A stretch of 64,000 nucleotides of DNA from Citrus sinensis (taxonomy: Eukaryota > Streptophyta > Magnoliopsida > Sapindales > Rutaceae), in contig NC_068557.1 in NCBI RefSeq assembly GCF_022201045.2, forward strand, positions 24,529,501 to 24,593,500, in the 5' to 3' direction. Shown piece after piece: positions 11,201-24,200 of the stretch. The translations under genes were made by a program, and so were the position numbers. The notes beneath the pieces were generated by a model, which was not told where the DNA came from, did no database searches, and was given only the letters and a program-made list of their open reading frames with translations. Numbering within the stretch: the first letter of the stretch is position 1; the number at the start of each line of letters is the position of its first letter.

Positions 11201-14200
11201 ATGGGTAGCAGGAGCAGGAATGAAGAATCTCACAACTTGCAGAAATACGGCGTGCCGTTGTACGGTGCCGGTTGGGTTCCGTACGATCAAGTCATCAGAT
11301 CCACGCACAAGCCACCTAAACAACAAGACGATGACGACAAAGAGGAAGACCAGCATGGATCCAAAGACGAAGCTGTCGCCGACAAATCCGACGATATTCG
11401 CCGCAACTACTACGTTGTTTTGGCCGGCGGTGGTGGTGCGGGCAACAGCGGCATCCGCAACGCCGTCCTTTTGTCTCACTTCGATTTCGCCTCCAATTCC
11501 CTCTCCGATCAGCCGGTAAGTACATACAATTTGTAATTACAATTACACTTCTGCTTTGTAGTTTCATTTTTTTTATATTTATGTTGATTGATACTATATG
11601 CATTAGGATTCTGTAATTCCTATTTCCTATTACGATTGGAAAAAAATTCTTTTTCATTTTTTTCTTGCTTTAGCTTTTGAGTATCATTTTTGTAGTTTTA
11701 TATCATTGGAAATGTCATTGATTATTTTCTTTTTTCTTTTTCAGGTGGCTGAGCTTCGAACTGATTCTGATTTGCCTTATCGAATGGCTATTCACCCGCA
11801 CGGTGATGGCATTATTTGTGCACTGCAAAATAGCTGCAGGTCTTCAGTTTATTTTGTTTTTTCAAACTTCAGCTGTTGGCTATTGCTACCATCATCTGCA
11901 AAAAAAAAAAATAAAAAATAAAAAATACACACACATTTAAGCTTATGTAACATATAATTTTTAAAAGAGGTGTCTCAAGTTGCGCACCTCACAGTTATGA
12001 TTTAGCTTGGAATTTTTGTTTGTCCAGCTAAACCATAGGCTATATAGCTTTACATTTAAGGCATCAAGGGGGATTGATTTATGACTGAATATTGTTTGTG
12101 CAGATTGTTTGAGTGGGATGAAGTGGAGAACACTGAAATCCGTAGACTGGGTGTGAAAATTTCAGAGAAAGTGCTCAGCCAGTTAGAAAATGTTGGACAA
12201 CAGTTAGCACTAACGTTCGACTCTGAGGGTACTATATTTGCTGCTGGTAGTGAGGTAGAGATACTGCACTTCTCTTTTGAATCATAATGCATTTTTGCTG
12301 CATGAAACTAAAGGAAAATCTACGTTGTTTTACTTTACCCTTTTTTTTTTCTTCCAACCTTTCCTTACTTTGGAAGAAGGTATGCACTCCAAGTGCCTGG
12401 TAATGCCTCATGTTTCCAATGTTTATATTTCGTCTTTTTCCCCTTGCTGTTGGTGAATGATTGCAGAGATATAGTTTATATTTTTACGGGGTAAACTGTT
12501 ATCCATGACTTCACTTTCAGAGCCAGATCATGACGCGCATCATTGGAATACTTGACACTGCATGCCTGGATATTAATGTTTTTACTAAATGTGTTCAATA
12601 GTTTTGGTGTTAGTTTTCTTTTGGTAGATGTAGATTGGAAAAAAAAAAAAAAAAAAGCATGCTATATGATGCTCAGATTTGGTACAGTGCAGAATGGCAA
12701 TTTAAGGGTTTTCAAGTGGCCTAGCCTGGAAATCATTCTGAATGAGTCTGAAGCCCATGCTTCTGTGAAGGATTTGTCTTTCAGGTATACAACAAGAGCG
12801 GGATAAATTAAAATGCTAATTCCTGAATCTGCTAGCTGGAAAGAAAATGGATCCGCTCTGTTATTTTTTATATCTTGTTTTGCTGATTGTCTGGCTTGGT
12901 TGTGTATCTTGCAGCCCTGATGGAAAATTCCTTGTCTCCTTGGGAAATCGTGGTCCTGGTAGGGTTTGGGATCTAGCTTCTTCAGCCGTTGCAACTCCTC
13001 TAGCGAAGGAAAATGTAAGCTGTGAATCATAATAATTTGTTGAATGAACCATTCCTTTTCTGAATTTTTGGTGCAGTAGTTGGCTTTGCAAGCTAATGCA
13101 ACTGTCTAATGTCGGGGTGATTTAATTGGATGGTTGTTGTTTTGTGGTTCTTCATACAGCCTTCTGAGTGGTTGACTCAGTTGACTTTTGTTTTTCCTAG
13201 GACCAAAAGGGCGTGATTATGAGATTGTTATAAAGATTTTTTTTTTTAACAGAATTTTCTTTTTTGTTATTTTCGGGATAGTTCAGTTTATGATATTTCT
13301 TTTTTTCCAGGATGAACTTTTTGCTTCTTGTAGGTTCTCTCCACTAAATAATGAGGATTATGTTCTATACATTGCTGCAATAACAGGTCAATTTTCATTA
13401 TTTGGATACCATCATTTGTTTTTCACTTTTAAGAATTCCCTTATCCAACTTTCCATTTGATAGGCTAACCATCATGAACATTATGTCTCCATAGACAGAG
13501 GTGCAAGTATTGTGACATGGAATACAACCACTTGGAAGAGAATTCGCACAAAGCAAGTAGTCCGTGAACCCGTTTCTTCCTTCAATGTTTCTGCCGATGG
13601 CAAGCTCCTTGCAGTGTAATAACTTTTAGACTTCCCCGCTTCCAACTGCTTGAAGACATCAAACACTGTCATTAGAGCTTTGAACTTCTCCACCTGATTG
13701 ATTGATTGATTGAAATGCAGTGGGACAGCTTCAGGAGACATTTCAATTATAGATTCAAGCAGTCTGCAGGTTCGAACGGCAGTTAAAAAAGCACATCTTG
13801 GCATAGTGACAGCTTTGGCATTCTCATACGATTCAAGGTTGTAAGCTTACATATTCATGTCAAAACCCTCGTAAAGTGATAACAACATCTTAACTTGCAG
13901 TCTTTTGCCTTAATATAAATTGATAGGATAAAATGATATTCAAATGCAGGGCTTTGGTTTCTGCATCTATGGACTCAAGTGTAAGGGTCACGGTAATCGA
14001 GGACAAGAAGAAAAGCGGTATGCCCCTACCATGATCTTTTATAATGTGATATATCAGGTGCTTTTGCTATTAGCTGTTTGTTAAATTTGAGCATCTAAGC
14101 ATCCATGTAATGAACCATCTACTCAAGGGGATCTGCTTGAGTTTGCAGAAGACAACTCTCAGAATTCTAATATTTTGACCAAACATTTGGAATGCAAAAA

Positions 14201-14314
14201 CTCATTTATTCTGTTAATCGTTTGGCAGGGGGATTGAATTTGTGGATCATCATCTTCATCTTGTTACTGGCTATGGCTGCATACTTTGTGAAGGCAAAAG
14301 GAATCATTCCTTAG
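11201..14314 (+). CDS. STL2P: SEC12-like WD40 ER membrane protein (STL2P-like)
   Basis: SEC12-like proteins are ER-membrane exchange factors for the SAR1 GTPase in COPII vesicle formation, or relatives such as PHF1. Ten exons: 11201-11515, 11745-11839, 12104-12254, 12693-12784, 12915-13014, 13311-13386, 13495-13615, 13721-13837, 13950-14017, 14229-14314 (406 aa). The N-terminus carries KYGVPLYGAGWVP and an acidic linker; the middle shows WD-type repeats (HPHGDGIICAL, GNLRVFKWP, SPDGKFLVSLG, DGKLLAVGTASGDI, DSRALVSASMDSSVRV). The last exon is one membrane helix (WIIIFILLLAMAAYFV) with a short lumenal tail, the type II layout of SEC12. STL2P is preferred over PHF1 because the next gene matches the Arabidopsis neighbour of STL2P; activity towards SAR1 cannot be read from sequence. 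Confidence 0.88.
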
Positions 14315-15214
14315 TTTGCTATGAGAATCTCCACCAATTAAATGTGCGAAGTTCGGAGTTAAAAAGGTTTTTCATATTTGTAAATGACACCTCAAAGCTA
14401 ACTGCAATCAAACTTTGAAAGCTATTTTGTTTGATTCATATTTATCATAGTAGTATTGGACGACCAGATTGAGGTTTAGACTCGGATATCATCTGTTTCA
14501 GCCTGATGAGTTCGCATCCTACGTGTTACATCCCTGAAATTCTGACAAGATTGATTGAGTGTAAATTCATATACATTGTTGGTCTCCAGTTAAATGCCAT
14601 CGTTAATCATATCACAAGTTTTCACGTGGATTCCATTATAGTTTATACCCTCGAACATTTTACCCTCCGTCATCGTTGATGGGTTTTTTTTTCTTTCTGC
14701 ACACGCAATCTTCATCGTTAATCAATCGCGAAGTAGTTGCCCACAATCAGTTGTTTACTACTTTTGATTGGAGTGTATGCACGAGTTTTAAATCACGTAT
14801 AAAGAGGTATCCTACTAATCATGATCACAAGAATACTTTCAATTGAACAATTTGAACTTGAGACAATCAATTATTTTCCTTTTAACTGACTACCCATCAC
14901 TAAAGACTAAAAATCATATATATAGAAAAAGTAATCAATGATATTAGTTTCCCCAAGCTCAAATCAAATAGGAGGAAGACATGTTTGTTCTCGCTTCTCC
15001 GCTTGACAATTAATGATATTCCTTCAAATGAAGGTATTTACAATAGTCAAGCAACTAAGTAATTCTAGCTTTGAGGTGAATATCTCGTTGCTCACTGCAG
15101 TACAAATGATTCCCAAGAAAACATATGTATCTCTGTGTCAGAATTTTTTGTTAGATTCAACCATGTACTTGTCAACTGTCATTGCCGTAGTTTCAATCAC
15201 GTACTTGTCAATTG
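14315..15214. other. Intergenic space between convergent genes
   Basis: The STL2P-like gene and the double kinase-CYTH gene converge here, so both 3' UTRs should fall in these 900 bases. No coding sequence or repeat was recognised. Confidence 0.6.
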
Positions 15215-18200
15215 TCATTGCCGCTTTCTTTGGTAAAGAGAATAACCAACAAGTGCAGACATCAAAAAAGTCCATAATACCTGCCACCATTGATCTTATT
15301 AGCAAACACCAGACCAAAACAGATGCAAAAACAAAATCAATTAAATTTTACAAAATTAAAATAAATAAATAAATTGCATCTACCAAAATAGATTCAGGTT
15401 AAAATTTTTCATGGTAATAGGAGGAAACTTGGAATCAGAGTTTGAGCTCCAATTCCAAATTTTCTTGTTCTTTGCAAACTACACACCAATCATTATGGGC
15501 CTTATATGTGTGTAAAAGAAAGAATGAAATCCCAAGTTAAATACAAATCAGGTGATCGTAGCTGGCTAAAGGAGGAGGTATCTACTTACCGTGTTGATCA
15601 TTTGCCATCGCTCCAGTCTTTTAATCCTGGATTGCATGTCTTCAATAATGCCTTCTACAGGAGAAACCTCTCTACACTGGGAGGATTCCGAAGACGAACT
15701 ACTACCCTGTTGATTTTGCCACCAGCATCAATATAAGAATTTTTGTTAAAGAAAAAACATACTCTTCAATATTGATAAAATCCAACATCAAAGGTTCTTT
15801 ATTTTCTCTTATATTAACACATGATCTTTAGTCAGCATGGCAAGTGAGGGACCCCTTGTTCTATGATTCGCTGTTTACCTTTCTTGACTACAAACTAAGG
15901 AATATTTTTACCATGCCCTATTCTTATAATCTGCAGCTAACTTTTAGATAAATTCATGCAAACAGAATTTGATGAAGTCCTAAGGTTAAAATTGAAATTA
16001 TTTGTTTTATCTCTGCAAAGAGGTATATAATATATATATATATATATATATAAACTGCCAGCCAGAACTTAGCATAAAAAGACCAATATGGTAAATCAAT
16101 GAATTAAGAGAACTGAAAGGGGATTGCATAGACTTTTTGTCCATCCACTGGAAACACACCGTGCACATAATGGAACAAAAGTAATTTGTTGCTTTGTTGA
16201 CAGCACTACTGCCACAAAATTAGAAGATCACACCATCAGCACAGTAGGTGTAGTAAAAACTTTTCAAATATGGTGCTCTAGGAATACAACTCTCTAGGGA
16301 TAGCATAGCCAGAAATGTTGGAAAATGGAAACAACATTCAACATCTAACACTAACGCATGAAGGACAATCTCTCACCCACTTCCAAGAAAATAACAGTAA
16401 TTGACGTCATCATAGATAAGGGATATCAAATTAAGGGAATGAAATCTAACCCAAAACAGAAAGATTGACACAGATAGCTATATAAAAGGCTACAAGGAGT
16501 TTTAGAGTTCTTTCGTCACATGAAACTTCATGATGAACAAATGAGAAACTAGAAGCAGAACAAGCTTGGGTGTAATCTCATTTAGTTCACATACTAAGTG
16601 AAAGGGAAAGCAAAACCTCTCAGATTACAGGCTGCCTCGAACCTAGAAGAGCATACCCGCTATCAAGAAATTACTTGTCTTAAGAAATGTAATCTTACCT
16701 CAATTTCAACTCGCCCAAGAAACAAGCTTTTACAAAAATATTATCTTTTATGCTATTTAACTGCCATAAAGTACCTGGGATTGTATAAAGTCAACAAGTT
16801 CCTGCAACCTTGCAGCTTGCTGAGTGTGAATTCCACTTGAACTTCTTTCTACTGCTGGTAATTTTTCCAAAATTATTTGGAGATAACTCTACAGCAAAAA
16901 AAAAAAAGTCAAGTTGCCAATTCAGGAGGCCTCACAAACATAAGAGCTGCCTGTGATTGGGGGAAAAACACACACACACACACATGCATCCATACATAAT
17001 TAAAATATATCAAAGTGCTAAAGACATGACCTTTGTTGTATATGAACCATCCAATTTAAGAGTCGAACCAGCAGCTGCCACAGCTTCTTTGTCGACCCCT
17101 TTGATCTGTAAATATGGACTAGGGGCATCTTGCAGATGGTCTACCTCTATAAGAATCTAAATAGATCATTAAAATAAAATCTAACATCAATTTAAGAGAA
17201 CCACACTAATAACAGAAATGCCAAAGAGAAAAAGGTTCCAAGAATATATAGGAAGAGAGCAACTAAAAAGCATAAGAAGACTTCAGTAAGTTAAGTTACA
17301 TTAGAATGTAATCTAAAGTAATCTGACCTTTCCATCTTGGTAGATAAAAGCAGATGCTTCAATATAAGCTACGGCTTGGTACCTGACATGACAAAAGGAG
17401 ATCATATTCCATTCACTGGTATATAAATCTATCAACTCTAACCAAAAAGAAAAACAAGCACAGCAAGCTAAAAGCAAGCTGGAAAATTTAAGACATAAAA
17501 CACTATACAAAAGACAGAAGCAATATAACTGATTGCTAGGAAAAGCATACTCGAATTCAAGCATATGATGCTCTATCACTTCAGAAACGGCAGAAAATGA
17601 GGCTTGTGGTCCTTCATTGCTTATTTTTACACACAAGCTATCACATTATAAGATGATTTTCCAGTGAACTGATCCTTCAAGCTGTAAGATCACCACTAGA
17701 TGCACTTTCATTACAACTAATTTCTATTTTAACCCTCTTTCTGCTCATAAATCATCGCAACCTCTTTATACTCAGGTTAAACCTAGCTCACAATATAAAT
17801 TACATATGAAAATACTAGTCCTAGTATAAAGAAACTGATTACATTGTGAACACCAAGTGAAATTTGCAAGAATACGACAATCTGACTCAAAATTCAGGTC
17901 CTTGCCTTGATAATGATAAATAGTTAGGTTTGGATAACATTTTCTAAAGGAAATACCAAAAAGAAAAAAGCTTCCAAGAATGAAATAGTCTAACAGCCTG
18001 GAACAAGCACAAGATGACAAAATAACAGAATAATAAAATCAATGGTCAGATGAATTTAATGATAAATATTTGGCTTACCCAAGGTTAAGGAGGCCAGCAA
18101 CAGTACTAATGCTAATATCAAAATCCACTTTCGGTTGAATGATGAAATTCCCTTCTCTTAGTGGCTAACAGATAGCATTCAGAAGAAATCAAGAATCAAG

Positions 18201-21200
18201 CACTCAGTAGAGATTCCAAGAAAGCAAAGTCATTATATAGTAAAATGGAAATATATTGCAAATTTTTTTTATTTAAACCTCTCGTATCAGCAACGCAAAT
18301 CTGCCTTCACATATTCTGACACGAATGCAGTCGCTCTCCGTCAATTGCCCATTTGTAGGAATTCCAGGAAGCCTTAGATACATATCAATGAAATTCTGTG
18401 CAGAACTGCAGAACTTTGCAGGGTCAAGGATTTTTAAAATATCTTGATAAGCCACCTGCAATTGATTACAAGCAGTATAAAGATGCCAGTAGTAAGAGCA
18501 CTGATGAGATTAGGATTAGAGGAGTAGAGCACACATACTTGCTTGTTGCTTTTTAAGACAAACAATGAACTCTCAGGGGAAAGCACAGGATCAAAGTCAT
18601 TTCGGATTTTCAGCTGCAGTGACCAAGATGAAAAAAAAAGGTTGCAGCGGGATAGTTAGACTTGCAAATATATCATGTGATTAGGAGTGAAATGATAATC
18701 AATTAGCATCACTGCTCAAGAACATAGAGAATTGTCCTTGAGGAAATTAGATAGCACACTTTTATGTTGTGTAGGATCTCTCATCAAAGTAAAACAAGTT
18801 AACAGTAGTCATCCTCATGAAGAAAGAAACAAGGGAACTACACTAATTTCCATAACTTCAATCAATGGACTCTTTTGCCATAATGAATTTGATACAAAAT
18901 AGGAAACAGGCCCTAATCTATTAATCTGAAATTTAACAACAAAAAGGCAAAACATTGATGATACTAAGGATCTGAGATATTTCTTATGCCACATAGAAAA
19001 TACTTAAAAGGTTGACATTTTTTTGGAGTCTACTAACATGTGCATGAACAAGATGAGGTTCAATATGCTGCTGGAACATTGGAAACACAGTCATCATGAT
19101 ATCATTTTGGGACATAAAACATCCCACTCTACTTTTGTCCCGTTGAACTCGAGAAATCAAATGAGAATGAACACCACCAACCTGGATTCCAAACATGAAG
19201 TTAGTTCATTGAAAAATTATGAAGATCGCACAGAAAAAAAAGCAACAAGGGTGGAGAAGAAAGTCATCCTACCACAGCTATCCACAAGTCAAGTGATTTT
19301 CGGATTTCAGGATGCAAGGCATAAACCCCTTCAAATATTATCTGGTCAAATGAAACAAATTAAACTTCACAGGCTGAGTAATTGCAGCCAAGGCAACCAA
19401 TATAGTTCATGTGTTAAATTGATACCATTCACAAAGAGTTCACCTACAGCCATGATAGATATGTCTATAATTATAGCTTAACAAAATGTATAAGAATTTT
19501 AGTAATCATTTAATGATGAAGCTTGAACTTGCAAGATGTCATGGTCCCAAACGGCTGCATTATATTGTGGCCATAGCACACCATGTATGTTAATATTGTA
19601 AAAACAGAAAATTACTATCTACTTAGCAGATTCTGAATACTTTCTCCTTAACATGTGTTAATAACAACAAGAACATTTCAATTTTCTACTATTTCTGTAC
19701 TTTTAATGAAATTGAGAAGAAAGAGACCATAACAGCCCATCTTCTCTCCCTTCTCTCTCTTGAAGATTGGAAAACCACCTAGTGCTATCCACACATGATC
19801 AGATTTCTAGTTACTGTCTTCGCTTTTCCCCTAAAATATACCACGAAGTTCAAACACTACCCTTGGCAGCTGACATTAGGCAACTTAGACTAAGCAAAAT
19901 AAGTAGGATTCATTATTTTCCTAGATAAGCCTAACAAGGAAATAGATTGCCTCATTGAAACCACACTCAAGGAATTAAATGTCACAATAACTGACCACAC
20001 CACAATCTTCAGAGACTTCAAGCTCCTTGAAGCCACTTCTAGCACCAGTCTCCAAGTCAAATATGGGTACTTTTGTTCTTCGACCATTCCTTATATCACT
20101 AATATTCTGCAAAAGGGGAAAAAATGATGAAAATGGAAATGCTAACAAATGTGAGTGTTATTTCTGGCAACCATCAAGAAAAATCAGCAGTGCATAAGTG
20201 AGCATTACACATTTTGTGTATACAATGCTAATTGTAAGAAGTTTACAAATATATCTACAGATCTACCCTTTGCAGAACAAATTCTTTCAAATTAAAGACT
20301 GTACCTCATTACAGCCACCAGACTTCTCTAGTGAAGATGTCATTTAAGAAAGGGAACTCGGAAGTTACTAAGATCTCAGTCCACACAGGTGTTAGACAAC
20401 TCAGAAAATTGGGGAAGATATGTAATTGTAGGAAAATTACAATTAAAAATGGAGCTCAATATTAGATCCCGTATTACATATTTATAACAATTGGGAGTCA
20501 AAGGGATACAAAGAACAAATTAGATTTTGTTTTCAAACAGCCAGAAATCCCCCGCCCTTCATAAATACGCTGAATTCTAAAGCGGGGACTATTGTCCAGA
20601 GCCTACAGCCTAGGTAGTCAGCAAACACATTGGATAAAGATATCCATTAGGCTGCAAAGGGTTTCAAACCCCTAGCCTATGTGCCCAATCTAAGGATTTA
20701 TGGGGGATATCAACATAAAAAACCACTGCAAAAACTAGCCTTGTACATCACAATTTTTATGTATTGCAATGATGGATTGGATGGGGAAGAATGAGGAACA
20801 AAATAGATCAGCAAACAGTAAGCAAGGTAAATTAGTTGCACATGAACCAAATTTGATATACACAATTTTCAGCACCCTACCTTCGAAAGCAAAGATAGAT
20901 CTAGTGAGCTGAAGTCATCATACTTAAAATCCTTTACTTGCTCAGATTTAAAATAGCTTTCAAGGGAAACCACTTCACAACCAACAATATTTGCCATTTT
21001 ATGAGCCAGACTAGTCTTTCCGGATCCACTTGGACCTCCTGTGACAACAAGAGCAAACAACAGCATACAATAACATTCAGAGAGCTCAAACAAAATGAAC
21101 AGATTCATAAATACCAACTCCCAGACAAAATATAGCATCATCTCCAAACTGTTAATCATGTCTCTTTTATAATTTTCCAATGCCAGCAGTCCAAAGAAAT

Positions 21201-24200
21201 CTTCTTTTAGGTAATAGCCAATCTTTGTAATCTTACCTTAATCATAACAAATAAGAAATCATAAATAGCTCTGTTGATATTTACAAAATTTAATAGAAAA
21301 TATGCAGCTAAGAGTGTATAGCAAGAACCACTAATACAGTAAAAATGGTAGTATTGAACAACTTTTCCTTAACTAATCCTCTAGATATTGCAAATGTCAT
21401 TCCAAAATACATTCTAAAATATAATATAAATCGTTGAATTTATTATTGCTATTGCCTCAATTGTTTTCGACAAACGTGTCCCTTCTTTGTGATAAAAACG
21501 TGAGGATGTAAAAGTAAATAAACATCTTTATTGAGAGCTCAAACTTCACAAAACATATGGCTCCTACAAATTCTTCCCTTTAGCCAACCCAAGCCTTTTT
21601 CTCATGCCACACACAGCACGCTCAATAATTATTTCTGGATAAATATTAAGAACTTAGAAATCCAGTCATGCATTTAACCGTTCAAAAATTTTATTGACTG
21701 AAATTTCATACCATTAGCTTAATAAGCTTTATAAAGGCATCAAAGCTGACATGCACACTAAGAAATATGAGAGAGAGAGAGAGTAAAGTATGTATTTTAC
21801 CAATTCCAACTATAACAGGGAGACCTTTATTTTCCAACAAAGCCTGAAAAAGGAAACATGGGTAAAAGAACTACATCTGAATGAATGTGCTTACAAGCTT
21901 CCTAAACATGAAGACATTTCATAATTGGAATATGATACAATTTCCTACATACTTGTAATCCACTAATCCTTACCTGTATTGCTTGAACAGAAAGAAGCAA
22001 CCCTCTGTCAAAGTCATATGAATCAGGCATTGGCACAAGCTTCACGGTATCCCTGAAAGAGGAAGAACCTGCGGTTGCTTCATGAGAGTAGTCTAAGCAA
22101 AAATTTTAATGCAATATGATAAGAGTCAATTTATTTTGAAAAAGATGATGCATTCTCCGACAAAATGAGACATACCTATGACTGAACTACCAGCATGTGA
22201 AGGATCTGATGAAATAAAATGCCAAGTTGCTAATACAGGTTCCATTTTAGATTTCGTTGGGGATCGAGTCCATGGCTGAGATAGATCCTCAAGCTTCATA
22301 ACAAGGTTTGGATTGGTACGGATTGGCCTTGGGGCAGCAATCACACTTTCTTGATTACTAGTGGTAGGTGTATTGGGAAAAAGTGGCGGTGTATTAAGGC
22401 GTGGTACGCCTGCAATTTTAGTCGATTTAGTTGGAAAGAACAATGACCATGATCTAATCAGCAGACAAACAAGTAAATCATACATAGGGAGAAAGTATTT
22501 AAAACAAAAGTTAACAAGTTAACAACCTTTTTTCTCAAGTACCATTTCCAGATATGATTTTGTAATCCACGGTCCATTGATACCCATCCTCAATGCTTCT
22601 GCTCCAACTGTCTATGCAACAGTAAAGTAAACATGACAAGATGTCAAGGGTCAAAATTTAAACAGTAACAATCTAAAATTCTAGAAAACATGTGCTATAA
22701 CTTGAAGAAAAACGAGATATATGTAGAAGTTATAGAAGCATCAACTGATTGAATACCAGAGGAGACACAAGAATAGATGCTGCGTTCAAAAAAGACAACC
22801 CTTCCAATGACAGCATGTTGACATATAAACTACATTGTAGATATATGATATGTAGCTAACTCATTTTTCTGTTAGGTTCACGATCATAATTTCAAACTTT
22901 TTTCATCAACTATTCCATTTGAATGAGCCTGTGAGCTCACACAGAGAAAGTTAGGGAGTTTTATCTGTCAACATTTCATGTCCGTGTCAAAACAAAAGGC
23001 TCTCCTTTAGAGTCCACAAATCGTTGACAACACTCAAAACAGCATATTATTCACATGCCAGGGTACTAAAGATAGATTGACCAACTTTTCAGCCAACCAT
23101 TAGTAAGAATTATATACTCGCCTCCTATTATCCTCTTCTATTTAATAAGCATATTTAAGAACCAACTCTTTGACAGCTCAACTACCTTCACAACAAAATC
23201 CCAGAATTTTCACAAAATAATATTTGAGAGGGAAGAGATAAAAAACCAAAACTTTTTCCACATCACCATAACTGCCTAAGAGAACATAATCATAATCAGT
23301 AATATAATAACAGAAGGAAATCCCAGATATTATCTTTAGCAAGAGAATAAGTTCTTACTTTCCTATTTGTTCCCCTCAGCACCATGAATGTCTCATCAAG
23401 AGTATCAATAGTTTCAAAGGACACTGAAAGATTTCCATAAACAACATATGTAGATGCCCGTTTATAACTGGCAACAACGGAGTACCCCAAATCCAACAGG
23501 CCGCCAAGTGTCATTCGTCCAACCTGTTACAATATACAAGATTAAACATGTAAATTGATAAACCATATTTATTTCATACCAACCTTGAATAGAGACTACC
23601 AACAAATGTAAAGATTGGCAATTTTATATTCATAAATATCCAGTATAAGGGTTGTGTTTTCAATATAGAACACATCAACTGATGAGATGGAAAGCCTGCA
23701 CCATCTATGAAATGAAGCCCATTTCCATGATTACTTAATTGTGATGACAACACTCACTGTCAATATTGTCCGGAGATCTTCTAAAATACTTCATGGAAAC
23801 TAAAATGTGTTTAAGACAATAAGATGTTATCATTATGTTTAAAGCTTAAACTGATTGGAATAATTTAGAGAATGCATGAAACAGCATATTATTCACAATA
23901 CTCTAACTTACTGTAGAAAGACCAGTCCAACATTAATATTTGCCTAACTACAGCTAGTTACATTTCATGCAATGTGGCATTAACCAACTACGGTGGGTTT
24001 CTCTAATTAAGATTAGGGACAGTTCTATCAAGGATTACAGTTGATAATTATTCACTTACAAAAGGCTGCAGTTATACCCTCTTGAAACAAATGAAAATCT
24101 AATTAAAAATTCTAACAACAAACTTTTATTAGAACTCTACTCATTTAAAATCATGTCTACGTGACATACTAATAGAGTACAAACGCTACAATGGCTACAA

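Noticed and set aside
15013-15736. Plus-strand frames at 15013-15372 and 15506-15736 as genes
   Set aside because: They overlap the last two exons of the minus-strand kinase-CYTH gene, which has clear homology and phase-consistent junctions.
22051-22068. Acceptor ctttcag/ggatacc for exon 13 of the kinase-CYTH gene
   Set aside because: It gives a stop in frame. The acceptor ccgcag/gttctt just upstream keeps frame and yields SVIGSSSFRDTVKLV.
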